Source: Protopterus annectens
Taxonomy: Eukaryota; Chordata; Ceratodontiformes; Protopteridae
Length of the DNA stretch: 64,000 nucleotides
Reading direction: 5' to 3'
NCBI RefSeq assembly: GCF_019279795.1
Contig: NC_056743.1
Coordinates: forward strand, 932,387,178 to 932,451,177
Position 1 is the stretch's first letter. Every line of letters starts with the position of its first letter. Position numbers and translations under genes: made by a program. The notes under the pieces are model-generated. The model saw only the letters and a program-made list of their open reading frames with translations. It did no database searches and was not told the origin of the DNA. This document shows positions 31,864-44,110 of the stretch, piece after piece.

Positions 31864-33429
31864 TTCCCTCCCTATGAAAAAAAAAAAAACATTCATTATT
31901 CCACTGCACAAGGGTGAAATCAGTACATATCTTTTGAAATATAGGCCATCTGCCATTTTATTGCTCCTATCAAAAATATTAGAAAAATGTATTCATACGC
32001 AACTTCTCGACTGTCTAATAGGTTATCACTTTCTGTCTTCAAATCAACATGGGTTTCATCCTCCTCACAGCACAACTGCTCATTTTGCAGAATTTTGTTA
32101 TTTATGTCAACATCGACACTCTTCGAAATGCTGGAAGCCTTGTCTACACCATATTCCTAGACTTTTCAAAAGCTTTTGCTACCATCGCCCACCAGAAGCT
32201 GTTCCATAACCTCTCGTCCAACTCTTCAATGCAATGGTCCATAGCTGCTACCTCTTAAACAGAGCACAAGTAGTGAAATGGAAAAATTTCTCCACCTTCT
32301 TGCCTGTAACTATTGATGTTTCACAAGGGTTTATACTAGGCCCCAAACTTTTCAAAATATTCATTAATGACATATATATTAGCACCCTAGTTCAATACTC
32401 TAAAGACTTGATTCTAATCTGCTCTGCCAAATCTCTGTATGAACTCCGAGATCTAACACAATGAGCCTTCTTATTGATTTAAACATGGCTGAATAATTTG
32501 CATCTACTACCAAACTCTAAAAAAAGCTGAATTACTGTTGTTTACCCCAAAACACATCTCTGACAAAATAATAGTATTCACTGTTGTATCTGCCAACAAC
32601 GCCAAGATGGAGCAACTAAACTACACAAAATTAGTGGATGTCATCATAGATAACCAGTTGAAATTTGACCAACATGTATCATGAATGGTTAAAAAAAATC
32701 ATCAAAACCTAAGTACATTGTACAGAGTAAAAACCTACCTCACTTACATAGCCAGAAGATGTATAGCACCTACTTTCTAAACTGCAATTTCTCCTCAGTG
32801 CTGCCCCAATCTTTAGTAACCTTTAATTCTCACAACTGTCCATACTGGAGCAATGTTACAAAAAATGCCACAGTTGCAGTAAATTATAACTATAGGCCAC
32901 ACCACTGCCTAGCCCTCAGAGAATTAAACTGGTTAGAACTACCACATCACCTAGCTCTTTCTCAGTTAACTACAATACACATACTTTTCTATAAGCCAGA
33001 AAATTGCCAAGCCCTTCACAACTTAATACAAAACTGCTCTCCCAATATAATTTTATGCTGTAGAGAGAGATAAATCACTGTAACCAAATCATGTAATTCT
33101 GCAGGTGACTGTGCAGTTAGTGTAAATAAACTATGGAACCAGATCCCACTACCACTGAAATTCATGTAGAATGCAAGCTCATTTAAAATACAAATAAAAC
33201 TTCACCTAGTAAATCAGTGGATCTTTTGTATATCTCCAGGATAAGTACCACTTTTATCCTCTGTTATATTGTCAAACCATTTCTCTTCATTCAGAATCCA
33301 TAACTCATAACCAAAGTTCACAAATACATGAATAGTTTTAGTATAATCTGCCAGGCATATACATAATTTCATTACATTGCCAACCCCACCTCTATACTTC
33401 TGATATAAATCTTGCAATAGCTATATATA

Positions 33430-34715
33430 TATAGGTTCATAGGTAGGTACTAGGCTATCTGCCCGAGGGCATTTATAAGCCTAGCCAGAGTGTGTCAGCT
33501 TTCGCTGCCCCATTGATTAATTAACTGAGCCACTGAAGAAGAGCCAGTGAAGTCATCCCAGGGGTGTATTTTCTGTTATCCATCCACTCATCAAGGTTTC
33601 TCTTGAAGAGTGTTAGGGAGGGGCTCTGCCTAATTTAGCTAGGAATTTTGTTCCAAAGCATGGGGAGTCTCTAACAGGAATCCATCCCTCCAGCATGTTC
33701 TATTTATTGTTGTGGCGAGGTTTAGCTCACTAAAGCGAGTGGCTCGCAGTGACTTGGATTTCTTTAGATGGAGCATGTCCATCAGTTCTGAGTTGGACAT
33801 GGCTTTGTAAGTCAGGCAGAGATCACCTCTGAGTAAGTGATATGCCACTGAGTACAGCTGGAGTTTTTCCAGTCCGTCTGCATAGGACATATGTTTGAGA
33901 CCAGTAATCCTCTTGGTGAGGTACTTTTGCGGTCTTTCCAGCTGTTGGAAGTGTCTTGTGAGGTACATCCCAAATGGGGCATTGTACTCTATGATGGGTC
34001 TGATGAGTGATGAGTAGAGGGGCACTATAACCTCTTTATTTCTAGATACGAACCCTTTAGTAATTAGATGGGCTACATAGAAGGATTTCCTAACTACTTT
34101 GGCAATATGATTGTCAAAGGAGAGATTACTGTCTACCTGGGTCCCCAGATCTGTTATTACCACTTCTGTATTAAACGGGCTGCCACCTATGTAGTAATTC
34201 ATGGCTGTTTTGTTTTTCCCAAACGGGATGACTATGCATTTTTGGCATTTAGCGTGAGACCATGACTTTGACACCAGGTGTCCGTCTCAGTAAGGCCCTT
34301 TTGGAGGATGTCTGTGTCAGCCGGAGAGTCAGTTATTGCTCCCAGTTTGCAGTCATCGGCGAACTTGGTTAGCCATAGTCCTCCTGTGTTTGCCTGTACT
34401 TCTGAGAAGTATATGCCGAACAGTAGGGGTCCCAGGACCGAGCCTTGTGGGACACCACTTGTGACTGGTTTAGAGTTGGACCTGGAGCCCGCTATTCTTA
34501 CCGTGTGAGTTCTGTCTGTAAGCCAGTTGGTAACCCATCTTATGACGTAGGGGTTTATGTTCAGGCCGGTGAGTTTTTCTATTATTCCCGAGTGGGGAAT
34601 GGTGTCAAAAGCCTTGGCAAGGTCAAGGTAGGCTGTGTGAACTACCTTCTCCTCATCTATGGCCTTGGTGACATCTCGAAGTCAAACAGGTTTAGTAGGC
34701 ATGAATATATTTTTT
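33430..34715 (-). mobile_element. CR1-like LINE fragment, copy 1 (5'-truncated)
   Basis: On the minus strand the C-terminal half of an RT ORF is readable: KCIVIPFGKNKTAMNYYIGG, VDSNLSFDNHIAKVV, VPLYSSLIRPIIEYNAPFG and TYKAMSNSELMDMLHL, ending near 33640. Upstream RT motifs are only partly readable up to about 34700, where it is truncated. The 3' end shows TACTAGGCTATCTGCCC (plus strand) and an ACCTATGA-type tail shared with the copies at 37.3 and 45.65 kb. Confidence 0.85.
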
Positions 34716-35600
34716 ATTTTTAATATAATTATCTATGAAACTGCTTAATACCCTACCTTTTACTACAATATTAACATTTTCTGCCCTGCTTGGTTCCTTC
34801 CCTCACCTCCATTTTTTGAATTTCTCAGCACTTATCAGACTATCCCTTATCTATTTGACAAGCCACTAATACCCCTCTTCATATGCTGTTTTGTACACTT
34901 GTAACTGAAAAAGGTGAGTAGACCAGCTCCCCTACCCAGTAAATGGATGAAGTCTCCTCCTCTTCTCTCTGAGGTCCTCCTGCTTGGTTCCCATTTGTGG
35001 CATTCATGCTTGTTGCAGAGGGATAAGCTGACTGTCTCCTTTCCTTTCTCAGGGAAAGCTCTTGGCCTCTCTGCAGGTGCCCTTAACTGACAAATGTCTT
35101 TTTGGATCTTCCTTCCTTCCTAACCCTCTTATGGGCAGAGTGCAGTTCAGGGCATTAGGTAGGATCATTTTAGTCGTCCCTCATGTTTCTCGGTTGGCAA
35201 CAGTTATAACTCATGAGAATGGCAGTCTGTAACTGTACTCTGAGGCTGCCCCCTGCTTCAGTTTATTTTTTATTTTTTTGGGGGGTATCCCCTTGCTCCT
35301 TTGAAGTATGACCTGAGCTCTTTCCCCATAGTTGTGAGCCATGCTTATCTTTGGGTGGGGTTCTCACTTTGAGTCTGTGACGTTTCTTCAGGGTTGTCGA
35401 GAGAACCTAGTCTTTTTTTTTGAGAACTTCTAAAACCATAGCCTTGGATCATCTGTGAAAAGTGGGAAGTGGAGATTATCACTGCCATTGGTATTTGGGA
35501 TGCTTCTCTTAGGGTCTGGTTATGGTTGTCTCTTTCTTTCTTTTGATGGAGGAAACCTGTTCCCCTTTGCCTTCTGGGTAAGATCCTGTTGTACTGGGCC
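34716..35600. other. No recognised gene
   Basis: Pyrimidine-rich sequence with short open frames and no conserved motif. A stretch of poly-T and GGGGGGT lies near 35270-35285. Confidence 0.4.
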
Positions 35601-37345
35601 CCTCAGCCCTGACACTATGGTTGGAGGAGCTGGGTGCTGCTTGAATGCTGCTCCCCAAAGGAGCAATCATAATACCAGTAGATTGCTAGGCACCCAGTAT
35701 TACTGCTGCACAGGTTAAAACAGCACTGTCCAAGGCCAAGAATACAGCTTCCATGGGACCTGACATTATCCCTGGCTGTGTTCTACATGAACTACAGAGT
35801 GGACTGGCACCTCTCCTGTGTGCCCTGTTCAATCACAGCCTCACCTCAGGCTTTGTTCCTATCGAATGGTGCACTGCTACAGTCATCCCTCTCCACAAAG
35901 GTGGAGTGACTACAGACCCTGGGAAGTATCGCCCCATTATCCTGACAAGTCTGATATGCAAAGCTATGGAATGCATCATCATGGACCTAATAAACAAGGA
36001 TACAGGGAATCTCCAAACTCTGGATACCACACAGTTTGGTTTTGTGAAGGGTAGATCATGCCTGCTCAACTTGGTCGACTTCTTTGAGTCAGTCACCAGA
36101 GCTGTGGATGAAGGCAAGGTGGTTCATACAGCCTATCCTGATCTGGCCAAGGCCTTTGATACCTTTCCCCACTTACGAATTATAGAAAAACTCTCTAAGC
36201 TAGGCACCAACCCCTATATCACTAGGTGGGTTGCAAGCTGCCTCACAGATAAAACCCACAGAGTGAAAGTAGCTGACTTCAACTCAGACTGCCGACCATT
36301 CACGAGTGGAGTCCCACAGGGACTGGTCCTCGGTCCTCTCCTGTTTAGTATCTACTGCTCAGAAGTCCAGGTCAACGCAAAGGGACTCTGGCTGACAAAG
36401 TTCACAGACAATTGCAAATTGGGAGCCATTATTAACTCCCCAAGTGATGTTGACATCCTACAGAAAGGCCTCACTGAGACCGACTACTGGTATCAGAACC
36501 ATGGCCTTAAGCTCAGTGCCAAAAAATGTGTAGTCATCCCCTTTGGGAAAAACCCAGTTCCCATGAATTACCACATTGCTGGTAGTCCACTGAGCACAGA
36601 AGGCATTATAAGTGATCTGAGAACGCAGGTTGACAGCAACCTCTCTTTTGACCACCACATTGCCTCTGTGGTCTGAAAGTCCTGTGTGGCACATCTCATT
36701 ACTAAGGGTTTTGCATCCAGGAAGAAAGAGGTCATTGTCTCTCTCTACTCTTCCCTCATTAGGCCAATCATTGAATACAATGCCCCATTTGGCATGTACC
36801 TCACTATACACCTGCAACAACTGGAGAGGCTGCAAAAGTACCTCACAAAGAGGATCCTAGGCCTTAAACACTTGTCCTATATGGACAGACTCAAAAATAC
36901 TCCAACTATTCTCTGTCTCATATTGCCTACTTAGAGGTGATCTCTGTTTGACTTACAAGGCCATGTCTGACCTAGATCTGTTAGAAATGCTACATCTAAA
37001 GAAATCCCAGTCCCTTCGCACCACGCACTCCAGAGATTTCAAACTCATTACCACAATCAACTGAACGACCTGGAGGGACAGATTCAAAACCCAGGCATTG
37101 CCCATGCTGTGGAACAGATTTCCCATACATGTCAAACAGAGCACCTCACTGGCCCTCTTCAAGAGAAATCTTGATGAGTGGATGGGAAATAGAAAATTCT
37201 CCCTGGGGATCACTCCAGTGGCTCTACTCAACAGAGGCACTGGGAACTAAGGTTGGGTGGTACAATGTCAGGGTAATCCTATGGGCTAGGCTTGTAAAGG
37301 CTCCAGGACCATTAGCCTAGTACACACCTATGAACCTATGAATGC
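35600..37345 (+). mobile_element. CR1-like LINE fragment, copy 2
   Basis: Plus-strand RT region: ASMGPDIIPGCVLHELQ, TATVIPLHKGGVTTDPGKYR, QFGFVKGRSCLLNLVDFFES, ayPDLAKAFDT-type box, GVPQGLVLGPLLFSIY, then KFTDNCKLGAI at 36397-36430. The second catalytic Asp of the FTDD box (intact in copy 3) is Asn here. A TGA follows near 36674 and the C-terminal part continues in another frame to about 37250. The 3' end near 37320 has CTAGTACACACCTATGAACC. Confidence 0.85.
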
Positions 37346-37751
37346 TTTCACATCAAGTAAGAGAGATTCTCGAAAGGATCAAAATGTGCCTTGTTCAGCC
37401 TCATCAAAATGGTTCCAGGGGTCTGGACACCAGTTGGTGGGATTTTATCTCCACTCAGGAAGGAGATCAAATGTGTTACATAATCATATTGCTTAAAATC
37501 AGGCTTTTTACTCGTGAACACCTACATGAATCTGAGTTCATTACATGCCTTTACATATTCATACCTTTGTGCAAGCCTTTTTACCTTACTGGTATACAGT
37601 ATGTGGTTCCTAGTGTTCCACTGGTCATTACCAAACACATATATCACTTCATCTTGTGAAAATTGCCATTTATTAATTTTCTTTGCAGTGCATAGACTGA
37701 TGCAGTCAAATATATGTTTAAGTTAATTTTAAATCAGCTCATGTTGTTGTT

Positions 37752-38025
37752 TGTCTTTCGACTTTTTCCTGGTAAGGGGTCGCCACAGAGGAACTCTGCT
37801 CCGCTAATGATTGGCAGTAGATTTTTACGAAACGCCGAGGTGCCAGCTCGACACCCAACCTTCAACGAAGGCACACCCATTTACGCACGCATGTCTTTCG
37901 AATGCTACCCAACCATGGGGAGGACATGCAGACTCCACACAGAAGGCACTCCCAAGCCACGCCGAGAATCGAATGGGAGAACCTCTTGCTGTGAGGTAAC
38001 AATGCTACCGCCGTACCACCGCGGC
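37752..38025 (-). mobile_element. V-SINE, copy 4
   Basis: Reverse-strand copy: tail AAGGGGTCGCCACAGAGGAA, core GGGGAGGACATGCAGACTCC, head GAATGGGAGAACCTCTTGC ending at ACCACCGCGG. This copy has no adjacent (TA)n tract. Confidence 0.85.
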
Positions 38026-38149
38026 AGTTACAATTTTTTGAAAAAGGATTAGCATGCAGGGATATAGTTTTAGTTCATAGTTACTGCACATTTTAAGTTA
38101 TCATACTTTTATACAAGAATGAAATCACCTCACAGGCATGTAATTTAAG

Positions 38150-39400
38150 ATGTTTATATTCACTGCTGCAGTAGCCTTAGCTATATGGGTTATCCTGCCA
38201 AATATATCAACAGCCAGCTAGCTTTTAAAGCTACGTGGCACCTTCCATGCACCAAAACCATTAGTCAGCTCGAACTCAGCTGAGTAAAAGACAAGTGTGG
38301 GCACCAAGCCTTTTGAAGAGAATGCTTTTTTGCTGACATCTGAGTACAGATGATCGGCTTGTGCTGTTCCTTTGCTGGACAGTTAAGTTTCTTTTGGGGA
38401 AAAGCTTTCTACATTAAACAATTTTTATTTTATTGTACTTTCCTGCTTAAGAAAGTTATTTTTAAGATAGGAGTTTGTATTTTAATAAACTGTCACACAA
38501 CTTAGTTGTACATATAAAAGGGAATATGCTTTTTTCTAGTTAGTTTAAAAGTTGTTTTAGTTGAAAATGATTTTTTGTGTGAAGAAATTGTGTTTATTAT
38601 ACTTTTTGGGGCTTGCCAAGTGTTTTAAAGTGCTTTTCACTGTGCTTTTGAGTGAACAAAGTGACTTTTAATGACTTGCATTTTTACAGGCTTATGCTGC
38701 TTGTCTTACCTGGGAAAGAGGCACCATTTTTGTCTTGACCATGGACTAATCTGCCATTCCCATGGTCCGTCTTTCTTCCAGACACAAAAAAAAAAAAAAA
38801 AAAAAGTTAAGCAAACAGCCTTTGCCACCACAGCAGGCCATCAGTTTTGTCTCAGCCACAAGTGGGTGACTGCTGTGGCCAAAACTGGTTCCTCAGGCCA
38901 CTCATCTTTTACCCCAGATCCTTCTGGTATAGCACCTATAGACATTATGGGTTGGGAGTTAGCCATGTCTTCTGCAGCTGTTGGGGTCCCCTCAGTGGGC
39001 AAGGAAAGAGCCACTGTTGTTGACCCTGGGAGAGGGAATAGGCAAGATTTCCGTGTTTGGTCAGAATGTTGTGCCCATCCCTGGGGAAGCTGCTGCCATT
39101 ATTAATACTGTTGGCCCCATTTTCCTGTCAAAAAGAAACAGAAAAATAAACTTGTATCTATTTCTCCGCCGGATTTCTTTAGACACTTCTTTAGAGTCAT
39201 TTATTGGGTCTGGCTCAAGGTTTAATTCAAGCTACTGATCCTTCTTATCAGGTGATTTCTGGTAAAAGAAAGAGGGGGTGCCTCTTTTCTTGAAGAGATT
39301 CAAGATTCTGAATGTGGATAGGAAGACAAAAGGACAGATGTAAGGTTTTCTCCTCAGTTTCTGATTCAGACTTGAGAGAGCTCAGTTTGTGATTCTCCCT
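38150..39400 (+). mobile_element. 5' fragment of a DIRS-like element
   Basis: ATGTTTATATTCACTGCTGC, then TATATGGGTTATCCTGCC, parallels the left edge of copies B and C (ATGTCCTTC...CTGCAG...CATATGGGTTGTCCTGCC). A region about 500 bases on (near 38690-38760) has the spacing of the gag zinc module but in broken frames. No RT, recombinase or right end follows. The 3' limit is a guess. Confidence 0.45.
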
Positions 39401-39459
39401 TTTGGGGGGGGGGGGGGGGGTTCTTTCTTTGAGACTATTTCCATAATATACCAGAAATA

Positions 39460-41850
39460 TATATACACACTCATTCTTGTTCAAGTTCTTTCATATCATA
39501 TTCCTGTATCAAACTGATGTTTTCTTGTGCTGCAGCTTTTCTGCTTTAAAGGTTGCTTTTGCACATTTATCAAGACTAAATGACATTTTTATATCATCTG
39601 AAAACTGTAGGCATCAATTCCAGTGTTTAGTTTATACGCCATCGGAAGGCAAGTTATTGGTCAATGGTTTTTAGGATAGCTTGCAGGTTCAATCTTAAGT
39701 AGGAGTATGTTTCTTCCTGTTTTTAACCAGGCTCTTGTCTCATTGGTGTGCACATATAAATACTTCTTACTCATAGCTAAATCTTCATGTAAAGATGTTA
39801 ATACTTTTAGCCAGCAGTTATGTGCTGCTTCTGGGCTTGGGGTTTTCCAATCAGGAGCTTTTCTTAACTTTGTTTCAATCTCTGCCTCTTACTTCATCCC
39901 ACTTCATATCCTGTACATTTGAACGTCTTATTATCTCTCTTACTTTTCTATCGGTTTATCTTCTTTATTTTCCACAGGAGCTTCATAAATATTTCTCCAA
40001 AATGCATGTATTTCTTCTTTTTTTTTGATGGTGTTTCAATTCCTTTTGCCTTATTTCCCAGTTCTCAACCAAACTTTTTTGGGTCATCATTAAATTGCTT
40101 ATTTTGTACTTTTCGTTTATATTTATCTACATATCTTCTAAGGTTTTTCTGCCTATCTTGATAGTTTTTATTTATGACAGTGCACGATAGATCATGATCT
40201 GTTCTGATATTGCAAGTTGCTTTTATCATGTCTATTTTTCTGAGATTTTGTTGATCTGTTCCCTCTTCTGTACTCTTCTAAGAGTGGCACTTCTTGTCTT
40301 AATTGCTTTATAGTTTTCTCTGTGTGATACTACCATGATGGCATTTGATTTCTCCCTTTCTTTTCCCTTACTACCCTGTGTTTTTGTGATAAGGCTTTAC
40401 TGTGCAGCTATATTAATAACACATAATGTATCATATTTACTTCCATTATATCGCATGAATCTCTATGGACAGTCCTAATTACTGTGTTCATTTGTTGTAT
40501 CAAACTTCTAACTGCTTGGGTTTTATTGACTTTCTGTAGTGTGTTTCTTTCATTGATCTTAATATGTCTGCCCATCTGTACTAAATCAAGGATCTCTTCT
40601 CTTAGACCGTTTTCTTCTAAACTGAGGGCAAATTCTTTGTTCTCCATTTCCTGCAGGCATTCTGTAGAAAGTTCCAGAGCATCTTACTGTGCCACATACT
40701 GTTCAGTTTCATCCTGTGTCGACCTTAGCTTTTTCATATGGGAACTCACTGGCCTATCACTCCACAACATGGACTGTGTCAGAATTGCCACAGTTTCCTG
40801 TTCCTTCCCTTTCTGTGCAACTCCAACTGAACGTTTGTACTGGTTTCCTATGGAAGGCTCAAAATTATCTTCATATAGCAACTGATCAGATGTTTCTCAC
40901 TTCACTGGTTTCTCTTTAATTTGGGGATCCATTGTGCTATCCTGCTGTGTTGTTACCCGAGTTAGATTTTCTAAACTAAATCCTTCACTTTCCATGTAAT
41001 CCATAACCGCAGTTTGTTTTTTTTAACTTCTCCATTACTAATCTTTTCTACTTTTCCTCATTGTTTTTTATTTTTGTGTTGTAAAATTTTCCATGTCAAG
41101 ATGCCTTTGCCTGTATTTCTCTTCAAATATTTTTGGTGCTGCTTTTTTGTATTAATTAGTTTTGCTTTTGCCTTTGCATAGCTATTTCACCATATTAAAC
41201 CTCTTTTTCTTTTGCATGTCCATATTTCTCCTTCAGATGTCTCTTGCTCCTCCTGTTTCTCCTTACTTTGGGGACTCTGTTCCATCATGCTGTGATATAA
41301 CCTGTGTTAGACTTTCTACACAAAATCCTTCCCTTCACAAGTATTCCATAATTTCAACTTCTATTTTTTTAACTACTTTCTACTTTATTAATCTTCTGTT
41401 CTGCATTTCCTGTTTGTGATCTTCTTTCTTTAATGTGAAATTTTCCATATCTGAATGCTTTTGCCCGTATTTCTTTTTGAATATCTTTGCGACTGCCTTT
41501 TTTGTGTTGATTAATTTGGCTTTTTCCTTTGCATAAATATCACACGATACCAGATCTCTGTTTTCTCTTCCATGTCCATATTTCTTTTTTATACCTTTCA
41601 AAAGTCTCTAGATTTTGTTGTTTATATTTTCGCACTTCCTTACTTGCTTCTTTTTTCAAACAGCCCAAGGTTTCTTGGTCTATATAACGTTTTCCCCAAA
41701 TCTGTTCTATTAACAAACGCAAATTTTTATTTGAAGCTTCTGACAGTTTTTCTTGTGGAAGTATTTTTTTTCCTCTAATTTCTCTCGTAATCTTTTTGTA
41801 TATCTTCTGTCTGGAAATTCTGAGCTTCTTGCATAATAGTTACAATACTT
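39460..41850 (-). mobile_element. R4/Rex6-like LINE relic
   Basis: On the minus strand near 39600: FSDDIKMSFSLDKCAKATF, close to the xSxDIGMxFGLDKCAK motif after the RT catalytic box in R4/Rex6-type LINEs. Upstream (39950-40640) are RRYVDKYKRKVQNKQFNDDP and REEILDLVQMGRHIKINER, the Lys-rich helical stretch that precedes RT in such elements. Farther upstream, 40.9-41.85 kb encodes more charged helix, partly duplicated in tandem. Many stops; the RT active-site region appears deleted. Confidence 0.55.
40906..41600 (-). repeat. Tandem duplication of about 346 bp inside the LINE relic
   Basis: Landmarks repeat with an offset of 346-347: TTGGGGATCC 40921 / TTGGGGACTC 41268; GTTAGATTTTCTA 40961 / GTTAGACTTTCTA 41307; AAATTTTCCAT near 41085 / 41440. 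The duplicated stretch is coding in the LINE orientation. Confidence 0.7.
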
Positions 41851-42589
41851 AATTTATTTCTTATCCTCAGTAGTCCACTCTATCATCTTTATGGCTCTTT
41901 TTTGGTGCATCAGTTGTGTAGACTACTACTTTCTGGAATGGGGGGGGGGGGGCATCCTCCCCTGGGCCTGGCCTAGCCCCATTGTAGAAATGTTTCCGTG
42001 TCTTGAGGATTCTACAGTGTCATTTTTTTCCAGTCCTGGCACTAGTGCGCCTACCAGGATTGGGCACATTTTCATCCTGGGTCTTGTGCCCAGCTATCTT
42101 TATTTTTTAACCTACTTTTGTCCATGCTGTATGAAATACAGTCTATATATGTGTCATGGTGAAATTTTGTGAAAAGCAGTGACCACCTCGTGAAGGTAGT
42201 CACCAAGACTTGAGGATGAATTCAGTTCCAGCAATATTATTCTCCTTTGCTTGCTGACTTATCTCTCCACTCGACCCTTATCTCCCCATTCGGACCCTAT
42301 GTCATAGTATGACATTTATTATTCCTCTAAGGTTTTCTGCACAGGAATAATTGGAAGTCTGTATTTGGCAGTTGGTTTATGGGCACAGATCCAGCAGTTA
42401 CTGAAATTCATTTTATTGGCATTATCTTAGATCATTCCTAGAAAGGTGTTGAGCTGTGGATGCCAGGCAGGTGAAACAAAAACCGTCAGATCACCTCTGG
42501 ATTATCAGAGCGTATTTTTAATGTTGTCCATTTGGTCTTTCAGGGTAGTAGAGTTTAGTGTTGGGTTTTCAGTCTCTGAAATCATAACT

Positions 42590-43270
42590 TAACAAGTTTT
42601 CTTGCAGTGTGTCATGTTGAACCCCAGTTGACAGACCAGCAAAGGGGAGCAGCATTTTGGATGATTAAAGTCCAGAACGGCCCCTTCCATTTTAGATTGA
42701 GATTGGTCTTGTATTGAAATAATATGTCATAAATCCAATCACCAGGCTTCACCAGATCCCAACAATATTATTCAGGATGAACTTCTTTAGTTTTCTTACG
42801 AAAGTCTGTCAGATAGTGAGAGGTTTTAAGCCGTATGACAATAATATGTCATTAGTTTGGGTATGTCCTGTATTTAGGCTAAGCGGGATAGGCAAGCACA
42901 TGGGTCTTCCCCTGAGAATATCTGTTGGACTGAGTTTTCTGGTAGAGTTCAAAGTACTGCACATGCTGATTAGAACTAAGGGCAAAACATTTTTCCATTT
43001 GAAAATAGTCTTCACAAACCCTTGTTTGCCATTTTTTCAGGATTCTGCTCATGTGTTCCACCAGTCTGGAAGTCTAGTGGGAAATGAAGATAACTGCATT
43101 TGCATTTTCTCAAGTACCCTGAATAATTCTTTAATGACCTGGCTAGAAAAGTGGGTACCCTGATCAGTATTAGTAGTACATGGTACTGCAAATTGTGGAA
43201 TAAATTCTCTCACTAAATTCTTTGCTTCAGTATTGGCATCAGCTCTAGTCTAGCAAGAAAACATGTAAAC
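42590..43270 (-). pseudogene. Endogenous retrovirus integrase relic (gamma/epsilon-like)
   Basis: Minus strand. A core-domain piece carries the second catalytic Asp in a TDQGTHF context (about 43165), and VEHMSRILKK stands about where the third catalytic acidic residue (Glu of VERxN) is expected, in a different frame. Next comes KLSPTDILRGRPMCLP, matching the LSPxEILxGRPM motif after the core in gamma/epsilon-type integrases. A C-terminal LKWKGPFWTLI resembles the RWKGPF motif near 42690. Frameshifts and stops make it non-functional. No LTRs, gag or clear env were found next to it. Confidence 0.6.
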
Positions 43271-43309
43271 CATTACCAAAATAAATTCCTACTCTAAGCC
43301 AGAGCCATA

Positions 43310-43390
43310 ACTTAGAGGAATAAAGCTCTCACTGTGGCCCAGATGACCTGAGTTCGATTAGTGGCTTTGGAGCCTGAAGTGTTGGTGGTG
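43310..43390 (+). mobile_element. Possible tRNA-derived SINE head
   Basis: ACCTGAGTTCGATTAGTGGC has a B-box-like core about 40 bases after CATAACTTAGAGGAATAAAG. Weak evidence. Confidence 0.3.
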
Positions 43391-43639
43391 AGGGATAAGC
43401 AATACCCATCTATCAGGGGTGGGCATTTGTTTAGGCATTCCTTGTGAAGAGGCGTAGTCCAAAGAGGAGAATAGCCCTCTGATGTAAACAGGTAAATGCA
43501 GGGGACGAGGGAATAATGTTGTTGGTCCTAAATGAAAAAAAAATGTGGTGGAAGCTGTTAATGTCATGACCCTACAGGCTAAAGATCATGTTTTGGATCA
43601 TTGCAGTGGATATGAATGGTACAAATCATCCACCCCTTT

Positions 43640-44110
43640 GCATCATAACCATGTGAAGGACAAGGCAGCAGAAAAGTACATTGGCTCATCGACACTTCCT
43701 TAAAGGAGTTGTGGATCTTAGACCCCTTCCTTCTCCATGGGATTTTGATGTCATGGTTAACAGGTTTGTTTGCCTGATATTTGAGCGTGCTAATTCAGTG
43801 CCATTTTAACTGTTAAAAGACCCTCTCCCTAGTGGATGTCAACCTCTGCTCATAGATCTTTAGAACTTCAGGGCCTTGTGTGAAAAGAGCCATAGCTGAT
43901 CATGTATGACGGCATTGTGTCAATCGGGATGAACCCACATTTTCTTAGGAAGATAGTTTTACAGTTATTCCCGGAGTCAGTCTGTCCATCTCCCACTTTT
44001 CTTCATGAGGGTAGAAACCCTGTAGAAGAGGCATCAACAGTTCTGCCACCAAAAGTGGATGCACATTTTAGGAAATTAGGCCAATTGTTCATCTTTTTTG
44101 TATAATGTGT
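43640..44110 (+). pseudogene. Degenerate tyrosine-recombinase fragment (DIRS-like)
   Basis: Plus-strand pieces line up with the middle of the recombinases of copies A, B and E: RHFLKGVVDLRPLPSPWDFD corresponds to QFLRGxxNIRPP...WDLN, then VSIGMNPHFLRKIVL and CPSPTF correspond to VSLRTNPSFMPKV...LPTF, and HFRKLGQLFIFF to RKSGQLFVSF. Catalytic Arg and HxxR regions are not readable. No inverted repeats seen. It could be a much older or different lineage. Confidence 0.45.

Larger units (their letters stand above)
29290..33225 (+). mobile_element. LINE of the Jockey/L2/CR1 group, split by DIRS D
   Basis: Upstream of the insert: an endonuclease C-terminal part (FTHFITTPTRYN, then SILDWVLTLYLNKIS, about 29405-29520). 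Downstream: RT pieces KTFIIPLHKGEIST, FLDFSKAFATIAHQK and VSQGFILGPKLFKIFINDI (31890-32370), the degraded box YSKDLILICSAKSLYEL (about 32395), and a C-terminal piece KLWNQIPLPLKF (about 33128). Numerous stops show a dead copy. The join between the two halves at DIRS D loses a stretch of the RT N-terminus. Exact clade not resolved. Confidence 0.7.

Noticed and set aside
38671..39105. 144-codon open frame as an independent gene
   Set aside because: It lies where the gag of the 5' DIRS fragment is expected, passes through a poly-A run and has no coherent domain.
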